DNA of 64,000 nt from Pseudomonas luteola NBRC 103146. GTDB lineage: Bacteria > Pseudomonadota > Gammaproteobacteria > Pseudomonadales > Pseudomonadaceae. This document shows, in pieces, positions 1 through 8,264 of this stretch (its first letter is position 1; each line of letters begins with the position of its first letter). The notes under the pieces were generated by a model, which did not search any database, was not told the origin of the DNA, and worked only from the letters and a program-made list of their open reading frames with translations. A program made the translations under genes and the position numbers. Location: the NCBI RefSeq assembly GCF_002091675.1, contig NZ_BDAE01000011.1, forward strand, positions 1 through 64,000, in the 5' to 3' direction.

Positions 1-233
1 CACGTGCCGACACTTGGGCCCAATGGCAGGAAAGTTTTGTGCAAGACAGTCCGCTACGCAGCATCCTGGCCATTATCCGGGTCGGATTATCAGGTTATAA
101 ACGCATGCTGCAGCACTCCCCCAGGCTTTCCCGTCCGTTTATCAAGGGCTCGGTATGGCTGGTGGAGAAACTCGTGTCGTTCATACCTGTAACCCCTGTC
201 TTACCGCCAAAACGAACACAACAGCAAGGATAA
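1..233 (+). CDS. bcsA: Cellulose synthase catalytic subunit BcsA, C-terminal end only
   Basis: The open frame enters from the left edge (first whole codon at base 3) and stops with TAA at 231-233. The visible 76 residues begin R-A-D-T-W-x-x-W and continue with a basic helix and a Pro/Gln-rich tail. That matches the extreme C-terminus of BcsA, after the c-di-GMP-binding PilZ domain. BcsA is the inner-membrane glycosyltransferase that polymerises UDP-glucose into cellulose and exports it. The call rests on this short tail plus the bcsB start two bases downstream. All catalytic motifs lie outside the window. Confidence 0.85.
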   Translation, partial: RADTWAQWQESFVQDSPLRSILAIIRVGLSGYKRMLQHSPRLSRPFIKGSVWLVEKLVSFIPVTPVLPPKRTQQQG

Positions 234-235
234 GC

Positions 236-2491
236 ATGAAAGGCGTAATCCGCTTTCTCATCGCAGCGGCTCTCTTGACCTGCGCTCCCTGGACTACCGC
301 GGCGCCTACGGTTGCGCCTGCTCCCAACACGACACCCGTTGCCCCACCGGTACAGGAGCGGCAGCTGGGCTTCAATCAGATCTCATCAGCGGGAAACCTG
401 ACGACCCGTAATGTCTTGAGAAATCTCTACGCATCGTTTGGGTTACGTAGCGATGAGGTCGTCACAGGCGCTCGACTCCATTTGGTGTATACCCCCTCGC
501 CGGCGCTGATTCCGGTGCAGTCGCACCTGAAAGTCTATCTGAACAATGAGTTGATGGGGGTATTGCCTATCAATCAGGCGGATCTGGGCAAGGAAATCAC
601 GCGGGATCTACCGCTCGATGCCCAGTTTATTTCTGATTACAACAACGTGCGCTTTGAGTTGGTTGGCCACTATGCCCCCATTTGCGAAGACCCGCTGCAC
701 TCCAGCCTATGGGTTGACTTCAGCGCGAAAAGCCAGCTGATCCTGAGCACTCAGGCACTAAAGATCCAGAATGACTTATCCAAATTACCAGAGCCCTTTT
801 TCGATCAACGCGACCCAACGCCCCTGAGCGTTCCATTCATCTTTGCAGATCGGCCTAACAGTGCCGAGCAGACTGCTGGGGCAGTAATGGCGTCCTGGTT
901 TGGAACGCTGAGCGACTGGCGAGGCGCCAGCTTTCCAACCTCATTTGGACGCCTGCCCTCTCAAGGCAATGCCGTTGTGTTTGCAACGAATGCACAATTG
1001 CCTGCGTTGATTGAAGACCATGCGGAGGTGACAGCACCGACCATTGAGATTGTCGAGAATCCGCAAAATCCCTACGGGAAGCTGTTACTGATCCTTGGGC
1101 GTGACGACAACGACCTGCTGACCGCAGCGAAAGCTGTCGCCCTGGGCGCTGTTACGCTACGAGGGCAATCCACCACCGTGGACTCTCTGCAAACCCTGGC
1201 ACCCCGCCAACCCTACGATGCCCCAAATTGGGTTTCACTGGATCGCCCTACTCGATTGGGCGAGCTAATGGATTATCCCAATCAGCTGGAAGTCACCGGC
1301 ATGGTGCCGCGACCGATTACGCTGGCGTTCAATATTCCGCCGGACCTGTTCGTGTGGCGTAATCGCGGTATCCCGCTGGATCTTAAATACCGCTACACGC
1401 CCCCGCTCCGTGACGATACGGCCTTGTTGACGGTCAACGCCAACAACCAGTTCATCAAGGCCTTTACGCTGAGCAAGAATGCCAACCAGAGCATGGGCGG
1501 TGTTAATCTGCCGATTCTTAACGAAAATCTGCTAGGGACCAGTACCGGCTTTCAAGTGCCGTCACTCAAGCTAGGGGCTCGCAATGAGCTGCGTTTTGAT
1601 TTTTCTTTCGGCGCCTTCCCGGCCAATGGCGACAATACCAGCTGCACTACGACGCTTCCGCTCAATGTTCAGGCCGCAATCGATCCGGACTCGACCATTG
1701 ATTTTTCTTCGCTCTATCACTACAAGGCCATGCCCGATCTACGCGCCTTTGTCAGTGCCGGATATCCCTTTACTCGCCTTGCCGATCTATCCCAGACGCA
1801 GGTAATGATGCCCTCGCAGCCAACGCCGGAACAGACAGGCCTTTTGTTTACGTTGATGGGACGCATGGGGGCCATTACAGGCTATCCCGCGACACAGGTC
1901 TCCATTGGTGATGACTGGTCAACCATAAAGAAAGGCGAACGCGACGTTCTGATAATAGGTGAAATTCCCGAGCAGGCTCGGACCGAGTTGGACAAGAATA
2001 TGACAGCGTTCGTGGATGAGACCCGAACGTCGCTCATGCTTCCCAACCGCAAGACATCCCGCCTTGAGTCACCGCTACAGGACACCGGGTCTGCCATGGC
2101 AGACACACAATTGCAAACGTCGTCGTCGGGGCCGATCTCGGCGCTGGTCGGGTTTGAATCCCCATACGCCAGCTCGCGCAGCGTAGTCGCTCTGATGGGT
2201 TATGGCGAAAACAGCTATCAGCAGCTGCAAGAGGCCTTGAGCCAGAATACCGGGCTTGAGAATGTCACCGGGTCCGTCAGTCTTTTCCGCGGAGACCGGA
2301 TCGACAGTCATATCGTAGGAGAGCCTTACTACGTAGGTAGCCTGCCCTGGTGGCTGCTTCTCTGGTATCACCTGTCCGCACATCCGCTACTACTGGCATT
2401 CATTGCAATCGTGACCACACTGATATTGGCTGCCCTGCTCTGGAATGTCCTCCGCTGGCTGGCGCGCCGTCGCCTGCAGGAACAGGAGTAA
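236..2491 (+). CDS. bcsB: Cellulose synthase periplasmic subunit BcsB
   Basis: BcsB is the periplasmic, membrane-anchored partner of BcsA; its carbohydrate-binding and flavodoxin-like domains guide the nascent glucan. The 751-aa product starts with a signal peptide (M-K-G-V-I-R-F then a hydrophobic run ending near T-T-A-A). It ends with one transmembrane helix at about residues 717-740 followed by a basic tail, the usual BcsB layout and near the usual 750-800 aa. The frame is open from 155, but I chose ATG 236: an AGGA Shine-Dalgarno sits at 226-229 inside the end of bcsA, the signal peptide starts there, and only two bases separate it from the bcsA stop. This implies tight translational coupling. 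Confidence 0.95.
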   Translation: MKGVIRFLIAAALLTCAPWTTAAPTVAPAPNTTPVAPPVQERQLGFNQISSAGNLTTRNVLRNLYASFGLRSDEVVTGARLHLVYTPSPALIPVQSHLKVYLNNELMGVLPINQADLGKEITRDLPLDAQFISDYNNVRFELVGHYAPICEDPLHSSLWVDFSAKSQLILSTQALKIQNDLSKLPEPFFDQRDPTPLSVPFIFADRPNSAEQTAGAVMASWFGTLSDWRGASFPTSFGRLPSQGNAVVFATNAQLPALIEDHAEVTAPTIEIVENPQNPYGKLLLILGRDDNDLLTAAKAVALGAVTLRGQSTTVDSLQTLAPRQPYDAPNWVSLDRPTRLGELMDYPNQLEVTGMVPRPITLAFNIPPDLFVWRNRGIPLDLKYRYTPPLRDDTALLTVNANNQFIKAFTLSKNANQSMGGVNLPILNENLLGTSTGFQVPSLKLGARNELRFDFSFGAFPANGDNTSCTTTLPLNVQAAIDPDSTIDFSSLYHYKAMPDLRAFVSAGYPFTRLADLSQTQVMMPSQPTPEQTGLLFTLMGRMGAITGYPATQVSIGDDWSTIKKGERDVLIIGEIPEQARTELDKNMTAFVDETRTSLMLPNRKTSRLESPLQDTGSAMADTQLQTSSSGPISALVGFESPYASSRSVVALMGYGENSYQQLQEALSQNTGLENVTGSVSLFRGDRIDSHIVGEPYYVGSLPWWLLLWYHLSAHPLLLAFIAIVTTLILAALLWNVLRWLARRRLQEQE

Positions 2492-2496
2492 CCTTC

Positions 2497-3600
2497 ATGA
2501 AAAAAGTGCTTGCCTCCCTCTGTCTGATCAGCCTTGCCAGTCCTGCCTCGGCTGCCTGCCAGTGGCCGGCTTGGGAAAGTTTCAAGCGCGGGTTCATCGA
2601 AAATGGCAGGGTGATCGATCGCAGCGACGAGCGCGCAATCACAACATCGGAGGGACAATCCTACGCGCTCTTTTTCGCCCTGGTAGCAGGTGACCGAACC
2701 ACGTTTCAGCGTTTAGTCAACTGGACGCAGGGCAACCTGAGCCAGGGAGACTTTTCCAAACACCTGCCTGCCTGGCTCTGGGGGCGTGCGGAAAACGGCA
2801 ACTTTCAAATACTGGATGACAACGCAGCTTCCGATGCCGACCTCTGGATTGCCTACAGCCTTCAGGAAGCCTCGCGCCTCTGGCGGATTCACAATTACCA
2901 GACGTTATCCAATCGGCTTCTGCAGCAGATCGAAAAGCAGGAAGTCGCGCGGGTTGAGGGGCTTGGTCCGGTGCTTCTGCCCGCCCCGGTCGGTTTTACC
3001 AACGAGGACAGCTGGACGCTAAACCCCAGCTACACGCCGCTCTTTTTGCTTAGCAGCTTCGCTTACAAGCATCCGGAAGGCCCCTGGCAAGGCATGATTG
3101 CTCCTACGCTGCGACTGCTGAACGAAACCGCGCCCAAAGGCTTTGCACCTGACTGGATTGATTGGCGCTCAGGTGCCTGGCATGGCTCCGAGCGGAGCGG
3201 CTGGCAAGGCAGTTATAACGCCATTCGTGTTTACCTGTGGGCAGGTATGCAGGCGCCTGGATCAGCCGGCCGGGATAGCCTGCTTTCGCGCTTTCAGCCC
3301 ATGCAGACTTATATCTCGCAACGGGGGTACCCGCCCGAAGAGGTCAATGCCGAGACAGGGACTACTCAAAACCGCGGGCCTTTAGGCTTCTCGGCGGCTG
3401 TACTTCCGCTTCTGGCAAGCCTGGGTGACAAGGCGGCTCTCGACGCTCAGCTAGCCCGTTTGAAGCAGGAGCCGCTCGAGGCAGATGCCTATTATGGCAA
3501 TGTCCTGTCGCTGTTTGGACGAGGCTGGCAAGAAGGTCGCTTCCGCTTCAACGTTCATGGTGAATTGCAGTTGCCGGATACCGCTGCATGCCCACGCTGA
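2497..3600 (+). CDS. bcsZ: Periplasmic endo-1,4-beta-glucanase BcsZ (GH8)
   Basis: Glycoside hydrolase family 8 cellulase of the bcs operon, which trims cellulose in the periplasm. The 367-aa protein has a signal peptide (about residues 1-20). The general-acid motif T-T-S-E-G-Q-S-Y carries E52, and A-S-D-A-D-L-W contains D113. The motif that reads Y-D-A-I-R in E. coli BcsZ, with its catalytic base Asp243, reads Y-N-A-I-R here (N241, codon 3217-3219). Catalysis may therefore be weakened or use another base; see findings. ATG 2497 was chosen because a GGAG lies just upstream at 2485-2488 and the signal peptide starts there. The gene is 5 bp after bcsB and overlaps bcsC by 13 bp. Confidence 0.93.
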   Translation: MKKVLASLCLISLASPASAACQWPAWESFKRGFIENGRVIDRSDERAITTSEGQSYALFFALVAGDRTTFQRLVNWTQGNLSQGDFSKHLPAWLWGRAENGNFQILDDNAASDADLWIAYSLQEASRLWRIHNYQTLSNRLLQQIEKQEVARVEGLGPVLLPAPVGFTNEDSWTLNPSYTPLFLLSSFAYKHPEGPWQGMIAPTLRLLNETAPKGFAPDWIDWRSGAWHGSERSGWQGSYNAIRVYLWAGMQAPGSAGRDSLLSRFQPMQTYISQRGYPPEEVNAETGTTQNRGPLGFSAAVLPLLASLGDKAALDAQLARLKQEPLEADAYYGNVLSLFGRGWQEGRFRFNVHGELQLPDTAACPR

Positions 3601-6600
3601 TTGTTCTGCTGTCTCTTCTATTGGTTAGCCTGTCGGCCCAGGCCGAGGGGCCCGTTACGCCGGAGGATCGGCTAATGGCGCAAGTCAGGGCTGGCGAGGC
3701 GCGTAACAAAGATGACCTGATCGAAGACAGCCTTTACCGCCTCTTCAAAATTGCACCTGATCATCCGGAAGGCTTGGCTGCCCTCGCCCGCCTGAAGTTA
3801 AGACAGAACAAGCCGCAGGAAGCACAGGCCGCACTGAAACATCTGGAGAAGGTTGCTCCAGGTTCGCAGGCGTTGAGTCTGGTACGGCTTGATATCGAAC
3901 TCGACCAGCCACAAAAAAAAGCGCAGCTTCTTCAAGCCAGGCTGCTCGCGCGGGCGGGGCGCTATGACGAAGCCCTGAAGCTATACGATGAGCTATTCAA
4001 GCCAGGCCTGCCGTCGCCGGAATACGAGCTGGAATACTGGCAAGCGGTTGCCAATACGCCGCAGGGTCATACCAGAGCCCTACAGGGTATTCAATCACTG
4101 GTAAATCGCTATCCGCAAAGTGGCAATTATCGGCTGGCGCTGGTCAGACAGCGCCTCGATCTGAATCGTTATGATCCAGAGGCCTATAAGGACTTGGAAA
4201 AGCTCAGTCAGGACCCCTACGCCCGCCAGGGCGCCTCTGCAGTATGGCTGGACCAACTCCAGCGAATGCCAGTTGAAGATCGGGCTGTCACGCTCTGGAA
4301 GCGTTACCTTGAGTCCTACCCGGATGCAGCTCCTATCGCCCACGAGGGATTAGCCGCGCAGCAGCAACTGCTGGCAAACCCGACTTTCAGAGCCAAGCAA
4401 AGGGCTCAGCAGCTTCTGGAGCAAGACTCACAGGACTATGCTGCTATCGAGCGCGCCCTGCAGCAGGCCCTTAAGGGCTTCCCCAATGATTCTGACGCTT
4501 TAGGCAACCTGGGAAGACTACGGCAACGGGAAGGCAGGCATCAGGACGCGTTAGCCTTTTACCAGCGAGCCCTGGCCAGCGAGCAGAACATCGACCAGCG
4601 AGCCAAGTGGCAAAGCCTGATCAACACAGCCCAATTCTGGGCAACCCTCAATGACGGGGATACTGCACTGCGTGCAGGCAATTACACTGCAGCAACAAAG
4701 GCCTACCAGAACGCTGCCAGACTGCAACCTCGCGCCGTAGAGCCCTTGACGGGCCTTGCCGATGTCTATGCAGCGCAGGGTGATACGAACAGAGCCGAGC
4801 AGACCTACAAGCGGGCGCTGGCCTATGACCGTCGAAACGGTCCAGCACTACGGGGCCTCATCAACCTTTATCTTCAGCAAAACCAGATCGACACGGCCAA
4901 ATCTCTTATCGCCTCCCTTCCCCAGGATCAGCGTCAACGTTATACACCTGAGTTGAACCGGATTCAGGCGAACATCTTGTCGCGCGAGGCCGATGCCCAT
5001 GCCGCCAAAGGTCAATGGGCAACCGCTGAGCACAAGCTGACAGAAGCCCTTGAGCTGCAGCCGCAGGATCCCTGGCTGGCCTATAACCTTGCTAGAGCGC
5101 GCGCAGCACTGGGTAATCCAAAGGCAGAAGACGCCTTTGCAAATCAGCTGCGTCAGCGCTCCACTGATCCGGTCCTGCGGTACGCCCACGCGCTCTTTCT
5201 AGACAGTCAGGACCAGGCGCAACGGGCGCTTGGTAGCCTGCGACAAGTCCCTGCCAACCAGTGGAGTGAGGATATGCACAGCCTTGCCTATCGACTGGAT
5301 TACGGCCTGACCCTGGCTCAAGCGCGCGATTTAAACAATCAGGGCCGCACCCAGGATGCGACCGCCCTGCTTGAAAAGGCACGTACGCGCTTTCCCAAGG
5401 AAGCGGGTATTCCTCTCCTGCTGGGCGAGTGGTCGGTATTAGGTGGACATCCTGGCGAGGCCAAACGTTATTACCGTGCAGCTCAGGTACTTGAGCCCGA
5501 CAATATAGAAGCCGGACTCAGCCTGGCAGAGCTTGCCCATCAGCAGAGCCTTGATATCCAGGCACGGCGCCAACTGGCCGAGCTGTCTTCCAAGGCAGCC
5601 ACGGCGGGACAGCAACGTCGGATGGCCAATCTCTGGTCGGAATTGGGAGAGCCGGAGAAAGCCGCTGCCTACATGAATGCCGCGCTGGAGGTCGAGACCC
5701 GTGATCCGCTCCTATGGCGCGACGCGGCGCGGTTCGCCAGACGCAATCAACAGCCGGACCTGGCGCTTGATCGCTATCGCCAGGCCATGCGCACAAGCAA
5801 CATGGGCGATCCGGGCCAAAACGATGCGCAGTTCACCCGACAAACTCGAGTACAACCTGATGACGACTGGCTCAACCGCAGCATTCGCAGCGATACCGCT
5901 GAGCTTTATCAACAGCAGACCGCTACTGCGACACTGCAGTATGACGCATGGGACAGTTCAGGCACACCGGGTATATCGGACCTCAAGGCCCATGATCTAC
6001 GCTTTGAAGCTGATCATCCCCTCAGGGATGGCAAAGGCTTTTTCCGGGCGGAAACCATTACGATGGATAATGGCAGCCTGGGAAACATTCTTGAGCAGAA
6101 CAACTTTGGAAGTGTCGCCCTCTGCCAGACCCGTGAGGAATGCAGTCGCGGGCATGTCAATCAACGCGCCCAAGGTACCAGCCTGGCTGTTGGCTGGCGT
6201 GGGCAGGACACCCAGTGGGACGTAGGTACTACGCCCCTGGGGTTTCCAGTACAGGATATCGTGGGAGGTGTACGCCTGAGCGGCGATCTTGAGTCCCTTG
6301 GCTGGACAATGGATATCTCCCGCCGCGCCCTGTCCACGTCCTTATTGGCCTATGCAGGTACTGAAGACCCTCGCACAGGCAAAACCTGGGGTGGCGTCCG
6401 TACCAATGGGGTATCGCTTGGTTTAAGCTACGACCAGGGCGGCTTCTACGGCATCTGGTCGAGCCTGCAGGCCCATCGCCTGACGGGTAAAAACGTGGAA
6501 AGCAATGATCGCCTGCGCCTGACGAGCGGAATCTACTTTCGCCTGATCGACGAGCCCAATCGACGCCTGCGGGTTGGCAGTAACGTCATGTACTGGCACT

Positions 6601-7043
6601 TCAAGGAAAACCTGAGCGGTTATACGTTCGGCCAGGGAGGCTATTATAGCCCACAGCAATACCTGTCCTACTCTGTCCCGATCAACTTTGCGCAACGCTG
6701 GGATGCTTGGTCGTTTTACGCCGAAGCATCAGCCAGCTACTCGTGGGTGAAAGAGGATGATGCGGATTACTTCCCGACAAAGTCCGCCTGGCAGCGCGAA
6801 GCAGGAAATCCTGTACTGACGGGAGGCCGCAGCAAAGGCCTTGGCTATCGAGCCAGCTTTTCGCTGGAGCGTCGTCTTTCGCCCAACTGGTTCATCGGTA
6901 CGTCTGCCGGAATCGAGCGCTCCGTGGGGAGTGACTACAAACCCAACCAGGCACTCGTGTACCTGCGCTACAGTTTTGCTCCCTGGGAAGGCGATCTCAG
7001 GATGCCGCCCGAGCCACTTCAGGAATATGCACAGTTCAATTAA
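3588..7043 (+). CDS. bcsC: Cellulose export outer-membrane protein BcsC
   Basis: BcsC carries cellulose through the periplasm and outer membrane. The 1151-aa product has a signal peptide (M-P-T-L-I-V-L-L-S-L-L-L, cut after A-Q-A). A long array of TPR repeats follows to about residue 770; repeated patterns such as A-L-x-x-x-P-x-x and L-G-N-L-G-R-L are visible. The C-terminal region of about 350 residues is rich in alternating aromatic and polar residues typical of a beta-barrel, and includes W-x-V-G-x-T-P-L-G-F-P. Length and order match E. coli BcsC (about 1150 aa). The start codon lies inside the 3' end of bcsZ, so translation is probably coupled. It is the last gene of the rightward bcs operon. 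Confidence 0.95.
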   Translation: MPTLIVLLSLLLVSLSAQAEGPVTPEDRLMAQVRAGEARNKDDLIEDSLYRLFKIAPDHPEGLAALARLKLRQNKPQEAQAALKHLEKVAPGSQALSLVRLDIELDQPQKKAQLLQARLLARAGRYDEALKLYDELFKPGLPSPEYELEYWQAVANTPQGHTRALQGIQSLVNRYPQSGNYRLALVRQRLDLNRYDPEAYKDLEKLSQDPYARQGASAVWLDQLQRMPVEDRAVTLWKRYLESYPDAAPIAHEGLAAQQQLLANPTFRAKQRAQQLLEQDSQDYAAIERALQQALKGFPNDSDALGNLGRLRQREGRHQDALAFYQRALASEQNIDQRAKWQSLINTAQFWATLNDGDTALRAGNYTAATKAYQNAARLQPRAVEPLTGLADVYAAQGDTNRAEQTYKRALAYDRRNGPALRGLINLYLQQNQIDTAKSLIASLPQDQRQRYTPELNRIQANILSREADAHAAKGQWATAEHKLTEALELQPQDPWLAYNLARARAALGNPKAEDAFANQLRQRSTDPVLRYAHALFLDSQDQAQRALGSLRQVPANQWSEDMHSLAYRLDYGLTLAQARDLNNQGRTQDATALLEKARTRFPKEAGIPLLLGEWSVLGGHPGEAKRYYRAAQVLEPDNIEAGLSLAELAHQQSLDIQARRQLAELSSKAATAGQQRRMANLWSELGEPEKAAAYMNAALEVETRDPLLWRDAARFARRNQQPDLALDRYRQAMRTSNMGDPGQNDAQFTRQTRVQPDDDWLNRSIRSDTAELYQQQTATATLQYDAWDSSGTPGISDLKAHDLRFEADHPLRDGKGFFRAETITMDNGSLGNILEQNNFGSVALCQTREECSRGHVNQRAQGTSLAVGWRGQDTQWDVGTTPLGFPVQDIVGGVRLSGDLESLGWTMDISRRALSTSLLAYAGTEDPRTGKTWGGVRTNGVSLGLSYDQGGFYGIWSSLQAHRLTGKNVESNDRLRLTSGIYFRLIDEPNRRLRVGSNVMYWHFKENLSGYTFGQGGYYSPQQYLSYSVPINFAQRWDAWSFYAEASASYSWVKEDDADYFPTKSAWQREAGNPVLTGGRSKGLGYRASFSLERRLSPNWFIGTSAGIERSVGSDYKPNQALVYLRYSFAPWEGDLRMPPEPLQEYAQFN

Positions 7044-7044
7044 A

Positions 7045-7083
7045 CCCAGGCCAGCCTGAAAGAGATTTTCAGGAACCCTGGGC
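7045..7083 (+). terminator. Nested stem-loop after bcsC
   Basis: CCCAGG (7045-7050) pairs with CCTGGG (7078-7083), and inside it CCTGAAA (7055-7061) pairs with TTTCAGG (7067-7073). The structure directly follows the bcsC stop and could end or stabilise the bcs transcript. There is no T-run, so rho-independent termination is doubtful. Confidence 0.35.
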
Positions 7084-7175
7084 ATCTGGATCAGTCCCTT
7101 CCCTGTAACCAACAGCCCGCCTGCTCTCGTTGAACAGGCACAGCGCTGACCCTGGATGATCCACAGGAGTGAGAC

Positions 7176-8216
7176 ATGACCCAATCCCAAAACGAAAATC
7201 GCCGCATCGTAATGGCCTCGCGCCCGCAAGGCGCACCGACGCAAGAGAACTTTCGTCTGGAGCGCGAGCCTCGCCCTGAGCCAAAAGACGGTGAAGTATT
7301 GCTGCGCACGGTCTACCTGTCTCTCGACCCCTACATGAGGGGCCGGATGAGCGATGCGAAATCTTATGCCGATCCGATGCAAGTGGGCGATGTGATGGTG
7401 GGAGGCACGGTTTGCCGCGTGGAAAGCTCCCGACATCCGGATTACAAGGAAGGCGAATGGGTATTAGCTGCTAATGGCTGGCAGGATTATGCCGTCTCCA
7501 ATGGCGATGGTCTCAACAAGCTCGGCGATAACCCGGAGCATCCCTCCTGGTCATTGGGCGTTCTTGGAATGCCTGGTTTTACTGCTTACATGGGGCTGCT
7601 TGATATCGGACAGCCCAAGGAGGGTGAAACCGTTGTGGTTGCCGCGGCCACCGGTCCCGTTGGCTCGACGGTGGGACAGATTGCCAAGCTCAAGGGCTGC
7701 CGCGTTGTAGGAATCGCGGGCGGAGCCGAAAAATGCCAGCATGCCGTAGAAGCCCTGGGCTTTGATGAATGCATCGACCACCGGAGTGAGCATTTTGCCG
7801 AGGCACTGGCCAAGGCCTGCCCTAAGGGTATCGACGTGTATTTTGAAAACGTAGGCGGCAAGGTATTCGATGCGGTTCTGCCTCTCCTGAACACCAAGGC
7901 ACGCGTACCGGTGTGCGGTCTGATCGCCACTTACAACAAGGATCCAAAGGATCTGCCTGACGGCAAGGATCGCCTCCCGATGCTGGAGGCTACGTTCCTG
8001 CACAAGCGCATTCGCATGCAAGGGTTCATCATCACCATGGACTATGGCGACCGTTACGGTGAGTTCCTGGAAAACATGACGCCCTGGGTAAGCGAAGGCA
8101 AGATCAAGTACCGCGAGCAGATCGTGGACGGTCTGGAAAACGCCCCTGACGCGTTTACGGGCCTCCTGGAAGGCAAGAACTTTGGCAAGCTGGTCGTCCG
8201 GGTCGGCAACGACTGA
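7176..8216 (+). CDS. NADP-dependent oxidoreductase, CurA-like (zinc-independent MDR family)
   Basis: A 346-aa medium-chain dehydrogenase/reductase of the leukotriene-B4-dehydrogenase / E. coli CurA type, which reduces enone double bonds with NADPH. Visible marks are the N-terminal L-S-L-D-P-Y-M-R-G-R-M motif, the Rossmann segment A-A-A-T-G-P-V-G-S-T-V-G-Q, and F-E-N-V-G-G at mid-protein; zinc-ligand cysteines are absent. Length fits the family (about 335-345 aa). AGGAGTGAGAC precedes ATG 7176. It sits alone between bcsC and the convergent bcsG, 132 bp after bcsC. No sequence evidence links it to cellulose, and the substrate cannot be told from the sequence. Confidence 0.88.
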   Translation: MTQSQNENRRIVMASRPQGAPTQENFRLEREPRPEPKDGEVLLRTVYLSLDPYMRGRMSDAKSYADPMQVGDVMVGGTVCRVESSRHPDYKEGEWVLAANGWQDYAVSNGDGLNKLGDNPEHPSWSLGVLGMPGFTAYMGLLDIGQPKEGETVVVAAATGPVGSTVGQIAKLKGCRVVGIAGGAEKCQHAVEALGFDECIDHRSEHFAEALAKACPKGIDVYFENVGGKVFDAVLPLLNTKARVPVCGLIATYNKDPKDLPDGKDRLPMLEATFLHKRIRMQGFIITMDYGDRYGEFLENMTPWVSEGKIKYREQIVDGLENAPDAFTGLLEGKNFGKLVVRVGND

Positions 8217-8227
8217 AGCTAGCGCCA

Positions 8228-8260
8228 GAAAGGCCAGCCGTACATTACGACTGGCCTTTC
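8228..8260. terminator. Bidirectional rho-independent terminator between the oxidoreductase gene and bcsG
   Basis: Perfect 10-bp inverted repeat GAAAGGCCAG (8228-8237) / CTGGCCTTTC (8251-8260) with a 13-base loop. It lies in the 48 bp between two convergent stop codons and ends in T-rich sequence on the plus strand and A-rich on the other side. Confidence 0.75.
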
Positions 8261-8264
8261 TCGC

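Noticed and set aside
6729-7436. A 235-codon minus-strand frame across the end of bcsC and the start of the oxidoreductase gene
   Set aside because: It is antisense to two well-supported genes, has no recognisable domain and no ribosome site.
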